Assembly: GCA_023442465.1 (NCBI GenBank)
Contig: JAEZZQ010000015.1
Location: 1 to 64,000, forward strand
Length of the DNA stretch: 64,000 nt
Direction of reading: 5' to 3'
Origin: Bacillota bacterium
Lineage (GTDB): Bacteria > Bacillota > Clostridia > Lachnospirales > Lachnospiraceae
Shown: one piece after another, positions 7,984-16,920 of the stretch
How positions within the stretch are numbered: position 1 is the stretch's first letter
Layout of the letters: every line of letters begins with the position of its first letter
Program-made: the position numbers and the translations under genes
Notes under the pieces: model-generated
Databases searched by the model: none
The model's input: the letters and a program-made list of their open reading frames with translations, nothing else
Told to the model about the DNA's origin: nothing

Positions 7984-9591
7984 ATGGCGAAAATATTGGG
8001 GATTGAAGTGGGGGATTCATTAATAAGAATCTGTGAAACAGAGTTTAAATCCAAAAATCCTAAGATATATAAAAGCTTCAGTGTGGAAACGCCGGAAAAT
8101 GTTATTAATGACGGTATATTAACCGTAACTGGTGAATTGATCGATTTGTTGAAAAGTTCATTGAAAGAAAATCATATTATGACAAAGCAAGTGATTTTTT
8201 CTGTCTCATCTACGAAGATAGCGAGCAGGGAAATCTTAATTCCTGAAATAAAAGAGAGCAGGATACGCGATATGCTGGAAACGAATGCATCGGATTATTT
8301 CCCGGTGGATATAAGTAAATATTCGCTGTCTTACAGCATCCTCGATTCGATGACGGCGGAAAGCGCAGCGAAGAAGTTAAAGCTCCTTGTTTTGGCTACA
8401 CCAAAACAAATAATGGAAAGCTACCGTGAACTGGCTTCCGGCTGCGGACTTAAGCTGGTGGCAGTGGATCATAGCGGAAACAGTATTTTTCAGGCAATCA
8501 GGCAGCAGTGTACTTCAGGAGTGGAGATGGTTGTAAAAGTGGATGAAAAGGCCACTTTTCTTATGATATTGAAAGAAGGCAAGCTTCTTATGCAGAGAAC
8601 CGTTGCCTACGGAATCGATGAGACGATTGCCCTCGTATCTGAGATGAATGGTAATCTGTCTTATACGGAGACGATTAAACTTCTGCGTACAGAGGATCAG
8701 ATAGTCACAGAGCCCAGTGAAGTTCTTTCAGGAGAAGATGGAATCAGGAAGAGAAGAGTAACGGAATCGCTGGAATATCTAATAAAGGGTATTAACCGCG
8801 TTCTTGATTATCATAATTCCCGAAACCCGGCAGAGTCGGTACAGCAGATCGGTGTGACGGGAATCGGAGGAGAATTAAAGAACTTTGATATTTTGCTGGC
8901 GAATGAGCTTGGCATACATACAAAAGTGTTAAAGGGAACAGAAGGAAGCAATGCGGCGAAAGCCTTTGCTGATTCCAATAGTTATTTCGGGGAATTTATT
9001 GCCTGTGTGGGCGCTGCAATGAACCCGATTTGGCCGGTTGCGGAAGAGAAAAAGAACACCGGTAAGGACAAAACAAAAAATACGGATATGGATAAGCTGT
9101 CCGGGGCTGTTCTTGCAATGGGAGCGCTTGCTGCAATTGCAATTGTCGCTTATTCTTTGGTATCTCAGGCTGTGGTTGTGCAAAAAGGCGATGAGCTTAC
9201 GGCAGAGATTGAAAGGCTGAAGCCGGCAGAGGCAGTTTACATAAAGTATAATTATATGAAGACGCTGGAGGGTGATGTCCTGACGATAGAAGGACTTACA
9301 AAAAACAGCAATAACTATTTGAAGGAATTTATCGAAGAGATGGAAGAAAAAATGCCTTCGGATATCAATATTACATCTTTGACAGGGGACAACACTTCTA
9401 TTACGATGAACATCACAGTAGAAACCAAGGAATCGGCGGCTGCCATACTGGAAGCGCTGCGTTTATTCGATTCGGTAAGTACGCTGGAGACAACAGGCTT
9501 GACAGAGGTGGTAAATGAAGGCGGTATTTCAGAGGTTTCCTTTACTGTAAGCTGTATATATAAAACGCAGGAAGAGAGGGAGAGTCAATGA
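7984..9591 (+). CDS. pilMN: Fused PilM-PilN pilus alignment protein
   Basis: One 535-residue chain combines two proteins that are separate in Gram-negative bacteria. Residues 1-350 are PilM, an actin-like ATP-binding protein (ILGIEVGDSLIRICE phosphate loop, IPEIKESRIRDMLE, and the phosphate-2/adenosine region around IGVTGIGGELKN). After a lysine-rich linker comes one membrane helix (about 374-397). A PilN-like periplasmic-side part follows, with a coiled start (LTAEIERLKPAE) and a ferredoxin-like domain (ITSLTGDNTSITMNITVE). The PilM half stays cytoplasmic and the PilN half is outside. The stop overlaps the start of pilO by four bases (ATGA), indicating coupled translation. Clostridioides difficile has the same fusion, which supports the assignment. 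Confidence 0.9.
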   Translation: MAKILGIEVGDSLIRICETEFKSKNPKIYKSFSVETPENVINDGILTVTGELIDLLKSSLKENHIMTKQVIFSVSSTKIASREILIPEIKESRIRDMLETNASDYFPVDISKYSLSYSILDSMTAESAAKKLKLLVLATPKQIMESYRELASGCGLKLVAVDHSGNSIFQAIRQQCTSGVEMVVKVDEKATFLMILKEGKLLMQRTVAYGIDETIALVSEMNGNLSYTETIKLLRTEDQIVTEPSEVLSGEDGIRKRRVTESLEYLIKGINRVLDYHNSRNPAESVQQIGVTGIGGELKNFDILLANELGIHTKVLKGTEGSNAAKAFADSNSYFGEFIACVGAAMNPIWPVAEEKKNTGKDKTKNTDMDKLSGAVLAMGALAAIAIVAYSLVSQAVVVQKGDELTAEIERLKPAEAVYIKYNYMKTLEGDVLTIEGLTKNSNNYLKEFIEEMEEKMPSDINITSLTGDNTSITMNITVETKESAAAILEALRLFDSVSTLETTGLTEVVNEGGISEVSFTVSCIYKTQEERESQ

Positions 9592-10313
9592 ATCTGGCAA
9601 AAAAGGACAAACAAATCATAGTAATGTTTTTGGGAGTGTTGCTCATTTTTCTTTCCATATATTTTGTATTTCTTCCGACAAGAGAGAAAGTGGATAAACA
9701 GAAAGCAGAAAATCAAAAATTTGAATTAAGAGTCAATGAACTGGAACAGATGGAGGCTCAAGCCGAGTATTATGAGACGGAAATAGAAGAGGCCAGAAGA
9801 AGAATAGAAGCAGTTTATGCTGATTATCAGGTTGATTTTCGCCCGGAGGATGCTTTCATGCTCGGCAAAGCATTAGAGGAATATTCGGATAATATGCGAG
9901 TGATGCAAATAATTGTGGATTTACCGGCTGTTGTATATGATCCGATGGAGACTCCTGCTGAGGAGACAGTGGATCAGGCAGGAACTTCAGCTCAGGAGCC
10001 GGCAGTTGCCGTACAAGATGATGCTTCCAGACCTGTATTATATGACAAGAAGCTTACGCTTGGTCATGAGTGTACGGCACAGGGGGTAAAAGATCTAATC
10101 GACTATATTAATCTTAATACGAACAAACTAACGATAGATAATATAAGTGTGGCTTATAATGAGACAACGGGAACATTGATAGGCAAGACAATTGTTGATG
10201 TGTATCTTTTGCATAATACGGGAAGAGCATATGAACCGTGGCCCATACCTCAGGTAAATAAGGGGACCGACAACGTATTCGGTACGATTGAGCTGCCTGA
10301 AAACAATGAATAA
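9588..10313 (+). CDS. pilO: Type IV pilus alignment protein PilO
   Basis: A bitopic protein of 241 residues. It has a short cytoplasmic N-terminus, a membrane helix (residues 11-29, IIVMFLGVLLIFLSIYFVF), a coiled coil (about 33-80, rich in Glu/Arg/Lys) and then the PilO ferredoxin-like domain, interrupted by a Glu/Ala/Gln-rich low-complexity insert near residues 124-146. PilO pairs with PilN to link platform and fibre. It is translationally coupled to pilMN. The low-complexity insert is unusual for the family and may be a species-specific loop. Confidence 0.88.
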   Translation: MNLAKKDKQIIVMFLGVLLIFLSIYFVFLPTREKVDKQKAENQKFELRVNELEQMEAQAEYYETEIEEARRRIEAVYADYQVDFRPEDAFMLGKALEEYSDNMRVMQIIVDLPAVVYDPMETPAEETVDQAGTSAQEPAVAVQDDASRPVLYDKKLTLGHECTAQGVKDLIDYINLNTNKLTIDNISVAYNETTGTLIGKTIVDVYLLHNTGRAYEPWPIPQVNKGTDNVFGTIELPENNE

Positions 10314-10446
10314 GTTATTGATCTTTGGTTCGCTCGCGCGGATATTTTGAGTCCGCTAAAGCGGACATGGGGTATAAGGTTGAAAGAAATGCACTTTCAA
10401 CATCCTTGATTTGTGCGCCCGCTAAAGCGGGCAGATGGGAGCAAAA
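10314..10446 (+). repeat. Spacer with three tandem hairpins between pilO and the minor pilin genes
   Basis: Three hairpins are packed into 82 bases. GTCCGC-TAAA-GCGGAC lies at 10351-10366. GTTGAAAG with CTTTCAAC and a 7-base loop lies at 10379-10401. GCCCGC-TAAA-GCGGGC lies at 10417-10432. The outer two share the core CCGCTAAAGCGG. None has a T run, so they are not intrinsic terminators. They could protect or process the mRNA and so set different levels for the genes before and after. The last hairpin ends five bases before the GGAG that serves the next gene. Confidence 0.75.
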
Positions 10447-11865
10447 ATGAAGGAAAAAAGGAACAAGGTGAGAATTCAACTAAATGACCAGGGACTTTCT
10501 TTGGTGGAGCTCTTAGTTGCCATTATCATTCTGGCTATTATCGTAGTTCCGTTTCTTAATTCATTTGTTGTTTCATCGAGAGCCAATAGCAAGGCGGCAT
10601 TGACCCACCGGGCAACAATAATAGCGCAGAACATTATGGAAGGTTTTAAGACAGATGACTTGGGCAAAGTCATCCGTCAATTCAGTTATCCGGAGAAAGG
10701 TTTTTCTATCATATCCAAGGATTTTCTGACGGACAGTACTGCAGGGAGCATATATGAAGCTACGGTGACCATAGGAGCAGATGGAGAAAATGAGTATATA
10801 AAGAGTGTTTTGGCTCAGGAAATTATGGATGCCAATCCTCACGATGAACCGGATGAGATAAAGGAAAAGTTTCTGAATATGAATGGAGTGGGTGGAACGG
10901 TAAGAAGAAGCAGTATTTTTTCCGAAGATGATGGTGATAACTATGAGTTTATCTCACAGGAGGATGGAAAATATTGCTTTGTTATAAAGGGAATACAATT
11001 GCAGGGCAGAGGATTCGATGCCATGATTCAGGTCGACAGCAGCAGGTATAGGGATGGCGGCCTTTTAAGTGACGACTTAAAATACAATAATAAGAAGACA
11101 GTAAGATTAAACGGAACGGATACAAATAAAGATGCTATTTTCGTACAGAAGACAGATATGGATGAAGCTGCTTTGCATAACTTAAAGCTTACGAATCCCA
11201 CATATACGGTGACGGAAGATAATGTGAAAAGAGAGATTATAATAACTGTCCGCAATGGCGGCAGTGCGGATAAGCCTATTCATCAGGTGAAAGTGAAGTA
11301 TGTCTATACATTCCTTGAAAATAATACTGTTTATGGAGATGATAAGGAATACCTTATTTTCGATAATACGGAAACAGGAGAGAATCTTCGCTCCATATAT
11401 CTTTATTATCTTCCTTGGTACAGCGCGCATATGGGAACATCTTCTACGGATACGATTACGGTAAATAATGAAGGACTTCCAATAGAGATTTTTGTCATAA
11501 AGCAGGAAAAGGGAGAGACTTCTGATTTAAAAGATAATGAAATGAATTATACCATGACTCTGGACATAAAAAACAGCGCAGGCGGAGTTGCACATAAGTC
11601 TCTGAAGACAAATCTGGAAGACAATCTAGCCGCCGCTTATTTACCGGAAGGAGTTTATTTACCTCCGCCACATATTGTATATCGGTTAAATGGAGCGATA
11701 GAGACGGATAAGTCTGTGCTGAAGCTGGCGGATGAAATTGTGGATAAACAGGCGGAAGATAGAATTTATGATATTCTGATCAGTGTTTATGAGGAGGGAG
11801 CGGCGGATGCTCAATTTAAAGAGGAGACCAGGCTGGCGCAGCTTGCCGGCGGACGCAATGATTAG
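10447..11865 (+). CDS. Large minor pilin (PilV/GspI-GspJ-like prepilin)
   Basis: A type IV prepilin of 472 residues. Leader MKEKRNKVRIQLNDQG, cleavage QG/LSLVE, Glu at +5 and hydrophobic helix ELLVAIIILAIIVVPFLNSF are all present, so PilD processing is expected. The head of over 430 residues is far larger than usual for minor pilins. It has no domain I recognise, apart from a probable beta-sandwich stretch (about 260-350, with IITVRNGGSADKPIHQV). I use ATG 10447, served by GGAG six bases upstream. ATG 10435 would overlap that site. It opens the second half of the operon, overlapping the next gene by eight bases. It is probably a tip-complex component. Confidence 0.8.
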   Translation: MKEKRNKVRIQLNDQGLSLVELLVAIIILAIIVVPFLNSFVVSSRANSKAALTHRATIIAQNIMEGFKTDDLGKVIRQFSYPEKGFSIISKDFLTDSTAGSIYEATVTIGADGENEYIKSVLAQEIMDANPHDEPDEIKEKFLNMNGVGGTVRRSSIFSEDDGDNYEFISQEDGKYCFVIKGIQLQGRGFDAMIQVDSSRYRDGGLLSDDLKYNNKKTVRLNGTDTNKDAIFVQKTDMDEAALHNLKLTNPTYTVTEDNVKREIIITVRNGGSADKPIHQVKVKYVYTFLENNTVYGDDKEYLIFDNTETGENLRSIYLYYLPWYSAHMGTSSTDTITVNNEGLPIEIFVIKQEKGETSDLKDNEMNYTMTLDIKNSAGGVAHKSLKTNLEDNLAAAYLPEGVYLPPPHIVYRLNGAIETDKSVLKLADEIVDKQAEDRIYDILISVYEEGAADAQFKEETRLAQLAGGRND

Positions 11866-14113
11866 AAAAAAGAGTATAGAAAAGAATAATAAAGGTTCAG
11901 CAGTGGTTATGGTAATTATCGCCGTTGCTCTTGTAACTATTTTAGTGGCTATAGTAATGATTATGTCCGCACTCAATCTGCAGATGAAGTATACGGAGAG
12001 AAAGGCGAAGAGAAACTTTTATACGGCAGAAATCGCAATGGAGCAAATCCGTGCCGGTTTGGAAGGAGAGGTTTCCGCAGCATTGGAAACGGCGTATATG
12101 AGTATTCAGCCAACCTATGCCTCTTACACTCCGGTAGAAAGAGAGACTAATTTTAAAAGCCGTTATGTTGCTTTGCTTAGAAAAGGCTTGAAGGATACTG
12201 TAGATGAGCGATATGCTCTGGATAAACTGGGTGCTTATTTGGATCCGGGCTATTTCGACCTGGGGGCCGGGGGTAATACAAAGCTGTCCTCTACAAGCGG
12301 TTGTAAGCTGGAGGGACTAAACAGCGGTCTTGTTTTAAAGGGAGTAAAGATAGAATACACGGATGCAGAGGGATATCTTTCCATAGTAGAAACGGATTTC
12401 TGTCTGCTGATTCCTGATTTGAAGTTCTCGGAATATTCCTTGCTTCCCGACCTGTTCAGTTACTCTTTAATTGGAAGCAGAGGAATAACGGATAGTGCGG
12501 ACTTAACGAAAGGGAAGATATCCATTGAAAACAATGTATATGCCGGACCGGATGGAATCACCTTGCAGAAAAACTCTGACTGGAGCTTCGGTAAGCTTGA
12601 GCGGGTAGTCTGTAAAGGAACAACGAAACTGGAGGAGCTTTCAAAGCTGAAAGTAGAATCCACCGGCACTAAGAGCGCAAATTACTGGACAGATAATATT
12701 TTTCTGAACAGCGCTTTTGCCAGCTTTGACGGAAGAATCTATGTTGCGGACGATTTGACGCTGAAAGGTGAGAGCAGCAAGGCCTTTCTAAGCGGGGAAT
12801 ATTACGGATATGGCAATGGGACAGAATTGAATGCGGACGGAACGTTGAAGGATAACGGAGATAAATCCAGCGCTATTTTACTTAACGGGCTGAACAGTAC
12901 TTTAGATATGAGTCAGCTTAGCGGGTTGTTTTTATCCGGCCGTGCCAGCCTTGGAACCGGAGGCGCGGAGATAGATAAGCCGGAGGCCGGGAATCCTCTT
13001 TTATCCGGAATTACAGTAAATGACAACGAAAATATACCTATGGGAGAGTCTATTGAAATTAAAAGCAACCAGATAGCATATCTTGCTCCGGCAGAATGCA
13101 TAGGAGTTTTTGAGGGAACCCCTCTGATTGGTAAAAACCCCATGTCTGCACAGGATTACAGACAGCTTTTGACATATAAGCAGGATACAGCCAATTATCC
13201 TGGATTTGAGGAGGTGTCCTATCAGGTTCCAGTGGAAAGTCTCGGAAAGACATTGAATGATTATAATGCTGACAGCAGCTTAAAGTTTCGCAAAATATTC
13301 CAGAAAGCAGGAAACGAAGTGATTGTCTACTATTATCTTGTACTGGATGAACAAAATGCTGGTATTTGGTTTAAGGACTACTATGCGGCACAACAGGATA
13401 AGCTGGATACCTATATGAAGCGCTATATGAATGAAGTCAAGCTTAACGACAAATTATCACGGCTTATTTTAGGGGGAAATATCGTAACTTATGACGGAGA
13501 AGAAATAAGCTTATATAATGACGATAAAATCCTGACGACGGAAGAATTAAGCAAATTAAAGGAAGAACAGCTTTCATACATGAAAACCTTTGCCGGACTT
13601 GGCTGTAAGCTGGTAGAAGATTATGATAACCTGAGTGCCGAAGAAAAAATGAAGGACATTTTTACAAATCTAATAATGGAATCGGAACTTCCGGTAATCA
13701 ATCAAGTGTATACGATGGATATAGAGGGAGGAAGCGCCTCCATATGCGGAGCAGTTACTTCGGGAGACTATGTATATGGAAAGACACAGCACGATGCAGG
13801 GATGTGTTTGATCGTAGCAGGAGGAGATGTGACGGTTTCGTATAATTTCTCAGGGTTGATTCTTGCAAAAGGCACTATAAGGATAGATAATTCAGCGGGT
13901 GCTGTAACGATAAAAGGGAACAGAGAAAACTTAATAAAGATGCTTCAGCACCCGATTAACCCGGGAGGGGACACGATCATAAAGACTTATTTCAAATCGG
14001 GAGAGGAATATATCCTGGAAGGAACCAGTTTGCAGGTAAAAGATACAAGCAGCTCCGATAAGTACATCAATATAACGGATTATGTACAGTTTGCGAATTG
14101 GAAAAAGAAATAG
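11858..14113 (+). CDS. Very large minor pilin lacking Glu5 (PilX/GspK-like)
   Basis: A 751-residue protein with a pilin-type N-terminus: basic leader MIRKKSIEKNNKG, then S-A-V-V-M and a hydrophobic helix VIIAVALVTILVAIVMIMSAL. Position +5 is Met instead of Glu. Loss of Glu5 is the hallmark of GspK-type tip subunits, which cap the fibre. Next comes the FYTAEIAMEQIRAGL segment typical of PilX/GspK-like proteins. The rest (about residues 90-751) contains glycine/serine-rich beta-helix-like stretches (around GSRGITDSADL and SGLFLSGRASL) and no known enzyme motif. It resembles C. difficile PilK in role and position, which is an inference. Translation is coupled by an eight-base overlap with the preceding gene. 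Confidence 0.75.
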   Translation: MIRKKSIEKNNKGSAVVMVIIAVALVTILVAIVMIMSALNLQMKYTERKAKRNFYTAEIAMEQIRAGLEGEVSAALETAYMSIQPTYASYTPVERETNFKSRYVALLRKGLKDTVDERYALDKLGAYLDPGYFDLGAGGNTKLSSTSGCKLEGLNSGLVLKGVKIEYTDAEGYLSIVETDFCLLIPDLKFSEYSLLPDLFSYSLIGSRGITDSADLTKGKISIENNVYAGPDGITLQKNSDWSFGKLERVVCKGTTKLEELSKLKVESTGTKSANYWTDNIFLNSAFASFDGRIYVADDLTLKGESSKAFLSGEYYGYGNGTELNADGTLKDNGDKSSAILLNGLNSTLDMSQLSGLFLSGRASLGTGGAEIDKPEAGNPLLSGITVNDNENIPMGESIEIKSNQIAYLAPAECIGVFEGTPLIGKNPMSAQDYRQLLTYKQDTANYPGFEEVSYQVPVESLGKTLNDYNADSSLKFRKIFQKAGNEVIVYYYLVLDEQNAGIWFKDYYAAQQDKLDTYMKRYMNEVKLNDKLSRLILGGNIVTYDGEEISLYNDDKILTTEELSKLKEEQLSYMKTFAGLGCKLVEDYDNLSAEEKMKDIFTNLIMESELPVINQVYTMDIEGGSASICGAVTSGDYVYGKTQHDAGMCLIVAGGDVTVSYNFSGLILAKGTIRIDNSAGAVTIKGNRENLIKMLQHPINPGGDTIIKTYFKSGEEYILEGTSLQVKDTSSSDKYINITDYVQFANWKKK

Positions 14114-14128
14114 CAGGGGGGAAGAGCA

Positions 14129-14623
14129 TTGCGTGAAAACAAAGGGTTCTCGCTGATAGAGATAGTAGTAGTGATGGCAATTATCTCGATTCTTACAGTA
14201 ACAGCCGCGGTCGGAATCCAATCGCTGGGAAACCGTCAGGTAACCAGGTGTATTGATAGTATAGAAACATATTTAGGCAAGACCAAGGTGGCGGCACTGG
14301 CCCAAAATAACAAATCATACATAGAAATATATCAGACAGCTGATGGCTGCATTATTGATTCTTATGTGAGCGATCATCTGGATAAATCGGAGAAAATAGG
14401 TAATTCGGACATTGAAATAAGCTACTATAAAAGCGGAGGTATAAGGACAGTGCTGACGGAAACGGAAAGATTGAAAATATCTTTTAAAAGAGATTCGGGT
14501 GCGCTGATGTCCCTGGAGGGAGAGCCCGATACTGTTTTCTGTCAAAAGATAGAAGCAGCAAAGGGGACTATAACAAAAACCATCGTTCTTGTTGAAGCAA
14601 CAGGAAAGTTCTATGTGGAGTAG
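14129..14623 (+). CDS. Minor pilin, FimT/GspH-like
   Basis: A small prepilin of 164 residues. Leader MRENKG, cleavage KG/FSLIE with Glu at +5, helix IVVVMAIISILTVTAAVGIQ, then a head of about 130 residues that looks like the GspH/FimT beta fold (SYIEIYQTADGCIID). The initiator is TTG 14129, with AGGGGGGAAGAG just upstream. It sits 15 bases after the GspK-like gene. GspH-type subunits join the tip complex to the body of the fibre. Confidence 0.82.
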   Translation: MRENKGFSLIEIVVVMAIISILTVTAAVGIQSLGNRQVTRCIDSIETYLGKTKVAALAQNNKSYIEIYQTADGCIIDSYVSDHLDKSEKIGNSDIEISYYKSGGIRTVLTETERLKISFKRDSGALMSLEGEPDTVFCQKIEAAKGTITKTIVLVEATGKFYVE

Positions 14624-14643
14624 GGAAAGGATGTGAGGAGGTA

Positions 14644-16896
14644 ATGGGAAAGGAAAATAATACCGGCTTAACGCTTGTGGAATTATTAATATCTATTGCA
14701 ATTTTGAGTATTGTAGGAATTGCAGTATTCGGCTTTATCATTACTTCATCCAAGGTATACGGCAAAGAGGTGACTGAGACCGACTTGCAGTACGAAGCCC
14801 AACTCGTAATAAACCAATTACAGGATATGCTTATCGATGCGACGGACAGTGTTATTTATAAGGTAACTCTTGATGACGGCACAGTGTTGGAAGTCACAGA
14901 TGAAGAAGGTATAGATGAAGATAAGGTACATGAGAAGAATATGTACATATATAATGAGAAGGAATATTACCAAATTACATGGGACAAGAGTGAGGAAAGA
15001 ATTTACTATACCAAATACATAAAGGGTACTGATTGGGAAGTAGATTCAAATGCCAATCATGTCCGTATGGCAGATTATGTAAGTAATTTCCGGGCAGATA
15101 TCTCCAAGCTGAAAGAAGACAGCAGCGTTGGATTTGACTTTCTTTTTTCTATAAATGATGTTGATTATTTTACTGCGCACAACATTACGCTGCGCAACCG
15201 GTCGGCAAGCGGAGCAGACAGCGATGGAAGCATTATCGTAAAAGAGGCGGCACAGGATAAAATTACAATTACTCCGGCGGCATTTGTGTTATGGCCGGGA
15301 GATGGCGTACACTTTACCCATAGTATTACCTCCAATAACGGGGGCTATCCGAGCCAGGATGCGGATTGGGACTTGATAGCTGACTCTGCCCCGGCTGGAA
15401 AGACGGTGTTGAAAGGGGACGGAACATTGGAAGTGGATGCAGACGAGACAAATTCCAGATTAACCGTTCGTGTTACGGCAAGATATGGTAAGCAAAATGA
15501 AGACGGCAGTATAAACAAACCTTCTAAATCGGCAGAAGTTGGTGTTAAGCAAGTGACGGGTGTCGGCGTTGTCCTTACGGAGGGCGGAAGCTATACAGGC
15601 TTGGAGACACAGCGCCTGGTTGCAGGCAGTACTATGAAATTTGCTGTAAACTCTATTGCAGGGAATGTTTTTGTTGTGCCCGCTGATCTGGGAGCGGGAA
15701 CGATTGAATGGTATATGGAAAAGGGCGGAGAATACGCTTCGATAGATGAGAATGGTATGGTAAGCATAAGCGATTCTGCTCCGATAGATACGGTCATTCA
15801 GGTTAAGGCAGGATTTAACCGGATAGGAAGAGAATGGGCTTACGGCTACAGCAATGAGTATACGGTAGTAAGACTGAAAGAAAGAGGCGTTATTTATGTG
15901 GATGAAGATTATAAAGAATATATCGCTCCCGAAGAAGAGGTATGGTGGCCGGAACAGCAGAAGGTAAATATTGACTGGTCCAAAATACCGGCAGAGCTTA
16001 AGACTTTCGACGGCACAGCTCTAAGACCGCCATATAGCACTATATGGCTCATATCGGTGGATGGCAGTAAGGAAGAAGACAACGATACAAAGGGCATGCA
16101 GGTGATGCCTTATAATGTTAATACACAAAATGAATACATGATACTGGACACGATTAATTCAATGGGCTGGAATAACAATGTAAAAATCGTAAAAATTACA
16201 CTTGTTATATACAATACCCAGATAGGATGGTGGACTCAGGGGGAGGTATTTAGAAGTAATACGCTGACCTGGAATATACCGAAAGCACATTATCTATATT
16301 CTTATACGAAGGAAGGCCCTTATATAGATGAACTATCTGTGCTTATTACGAATGAAACACCGGAAGCACATGTATATTATCGTATTTATGGATATGCAAG
16401 CAATGAAATAAGGGACTGGGAATACTTTGATAATGCGTCTGGCGGCTGGTATCAGGTAACAAACCAAGATTACTATTCCAAATATTCCGAAGAAAAGCAT
16501 AAAGAAAAGATATTAAAAACGGTTCCCGAGGATAAGATGATATATTTTCAACCGAAAAACACTGTATTCTCCGGATACTCGGTGATCAATCACAGAATAT
16601 GGTCTGATTATGAGAACACAAAAATAACCGTTAATTTCAATAAGGCGAATATATACGCATCGGGAGCGGATAAAACAGGATATTACGTACCTCTTCCGGG
16701 AACAGAAGCTTATAGGAACAGCGGCTATCTATACGGTGATTGCAGCTTTGTAATTACTGCGGAAAAAACAGTTAAAGGAAGTATTTATTATAAGCTGGAA
16801 GTAACAGATAAGAGTGGAAAAGCAGAAAAGAAAGCGATTGGATATTATAAGAGCGGTAATGACAAATGGAGTTCGGAAGAGCCTTATAAAGATTAA
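14644..16896 (+). CDS. Very large minor pilin with Ig-like domain (PilW/GspJ-like)
   Basis: A 750-residue prepilin. Leader MGKENNTG, cleavage TG/LTLVE with Glu at +5, and helix ELLISIAILSIVGIAVFGF. The first ~200 residues resemble PilW/GspJ minor pilins (LVINQLQDMLIDATD). From about residue 205 the chain changes to extracellular modules. An Ig-like/BIG2-type region with LTVRVTARYG near 275 is followed by tryptophan- and tyrosine-rich segments (EEVWWPEQQ, YYRIYGYAS). No enzyme motif is visible. Such a multi-domain extension on a minor pilin suggests a surface-binding or structural role at the tip. The start is ATG with GAGGAGGTA directly upstream. Confidence 0.8.
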   Translation: MGKENNTGLTLVELLISIAILSIVGIAVFGFIITSSKVYGKEVTETDLQYEAQLVINQLQDMLIDATDSVIYKVTLDDGTVLEVTDEEGIDEDKVHEKNMYIYNEKEYYQITWDKSEERIYYTKYIKGTDWEVDSNANHVRMADYVSNFRADISKLKEDSSVGFDFLFSINDVDYFTAHNITLRNRSASGADSDGSIIVKEAAQDKITITPAAFVLWPGDGVHFTHSITSNNGGYPSQDADWDLIADSAPAGKTVLKGDGTLEVDADETNSRLTVRVTARYGKQNEDGSINKPSKSAEVGVKQVTGVGVVLTEGGSYTGLETQRLVAGSTMKFAVNSIAGNVFVVPADLGAGTIEWYMEKGGEYASIDENGMVSISDSAPIDTVIQVKAGFNRIGREWAYGYSNEYTVVRLKERGVIYVDEDYKEYIAPEEEVWWPEQQKVNIDWSKIPAELKTFDGTALRPPYSTIWLISVDGSKEEDNDTKGMQVMPYNVNTQNEYMILDTINSMGWNNNVKIVKITLVIYNTQIGWWTQGEVFRSNTLTWNIPKAHYLYSYTKEGPYIDELSVLITNETPEAHVYYRIYGYASNEIRDWEYFDNASGGWYQVTNQDYYSKYSEEKHKEKILKTVPEDKMIYFQPKNTVFSGYSVINHRIWSDYENTKITVNFNKANIYASGADKTGYYVPLPGTEAYRNSGYLYGDCSFVITAEKTVKGSIYYKLEVTDKSGKAEKKAIGYYKSGNDKWSSEEPYKD

Positions 16897-16920
16897 ATGT
16901 AAGAGGGGGGAGATTAGAGA

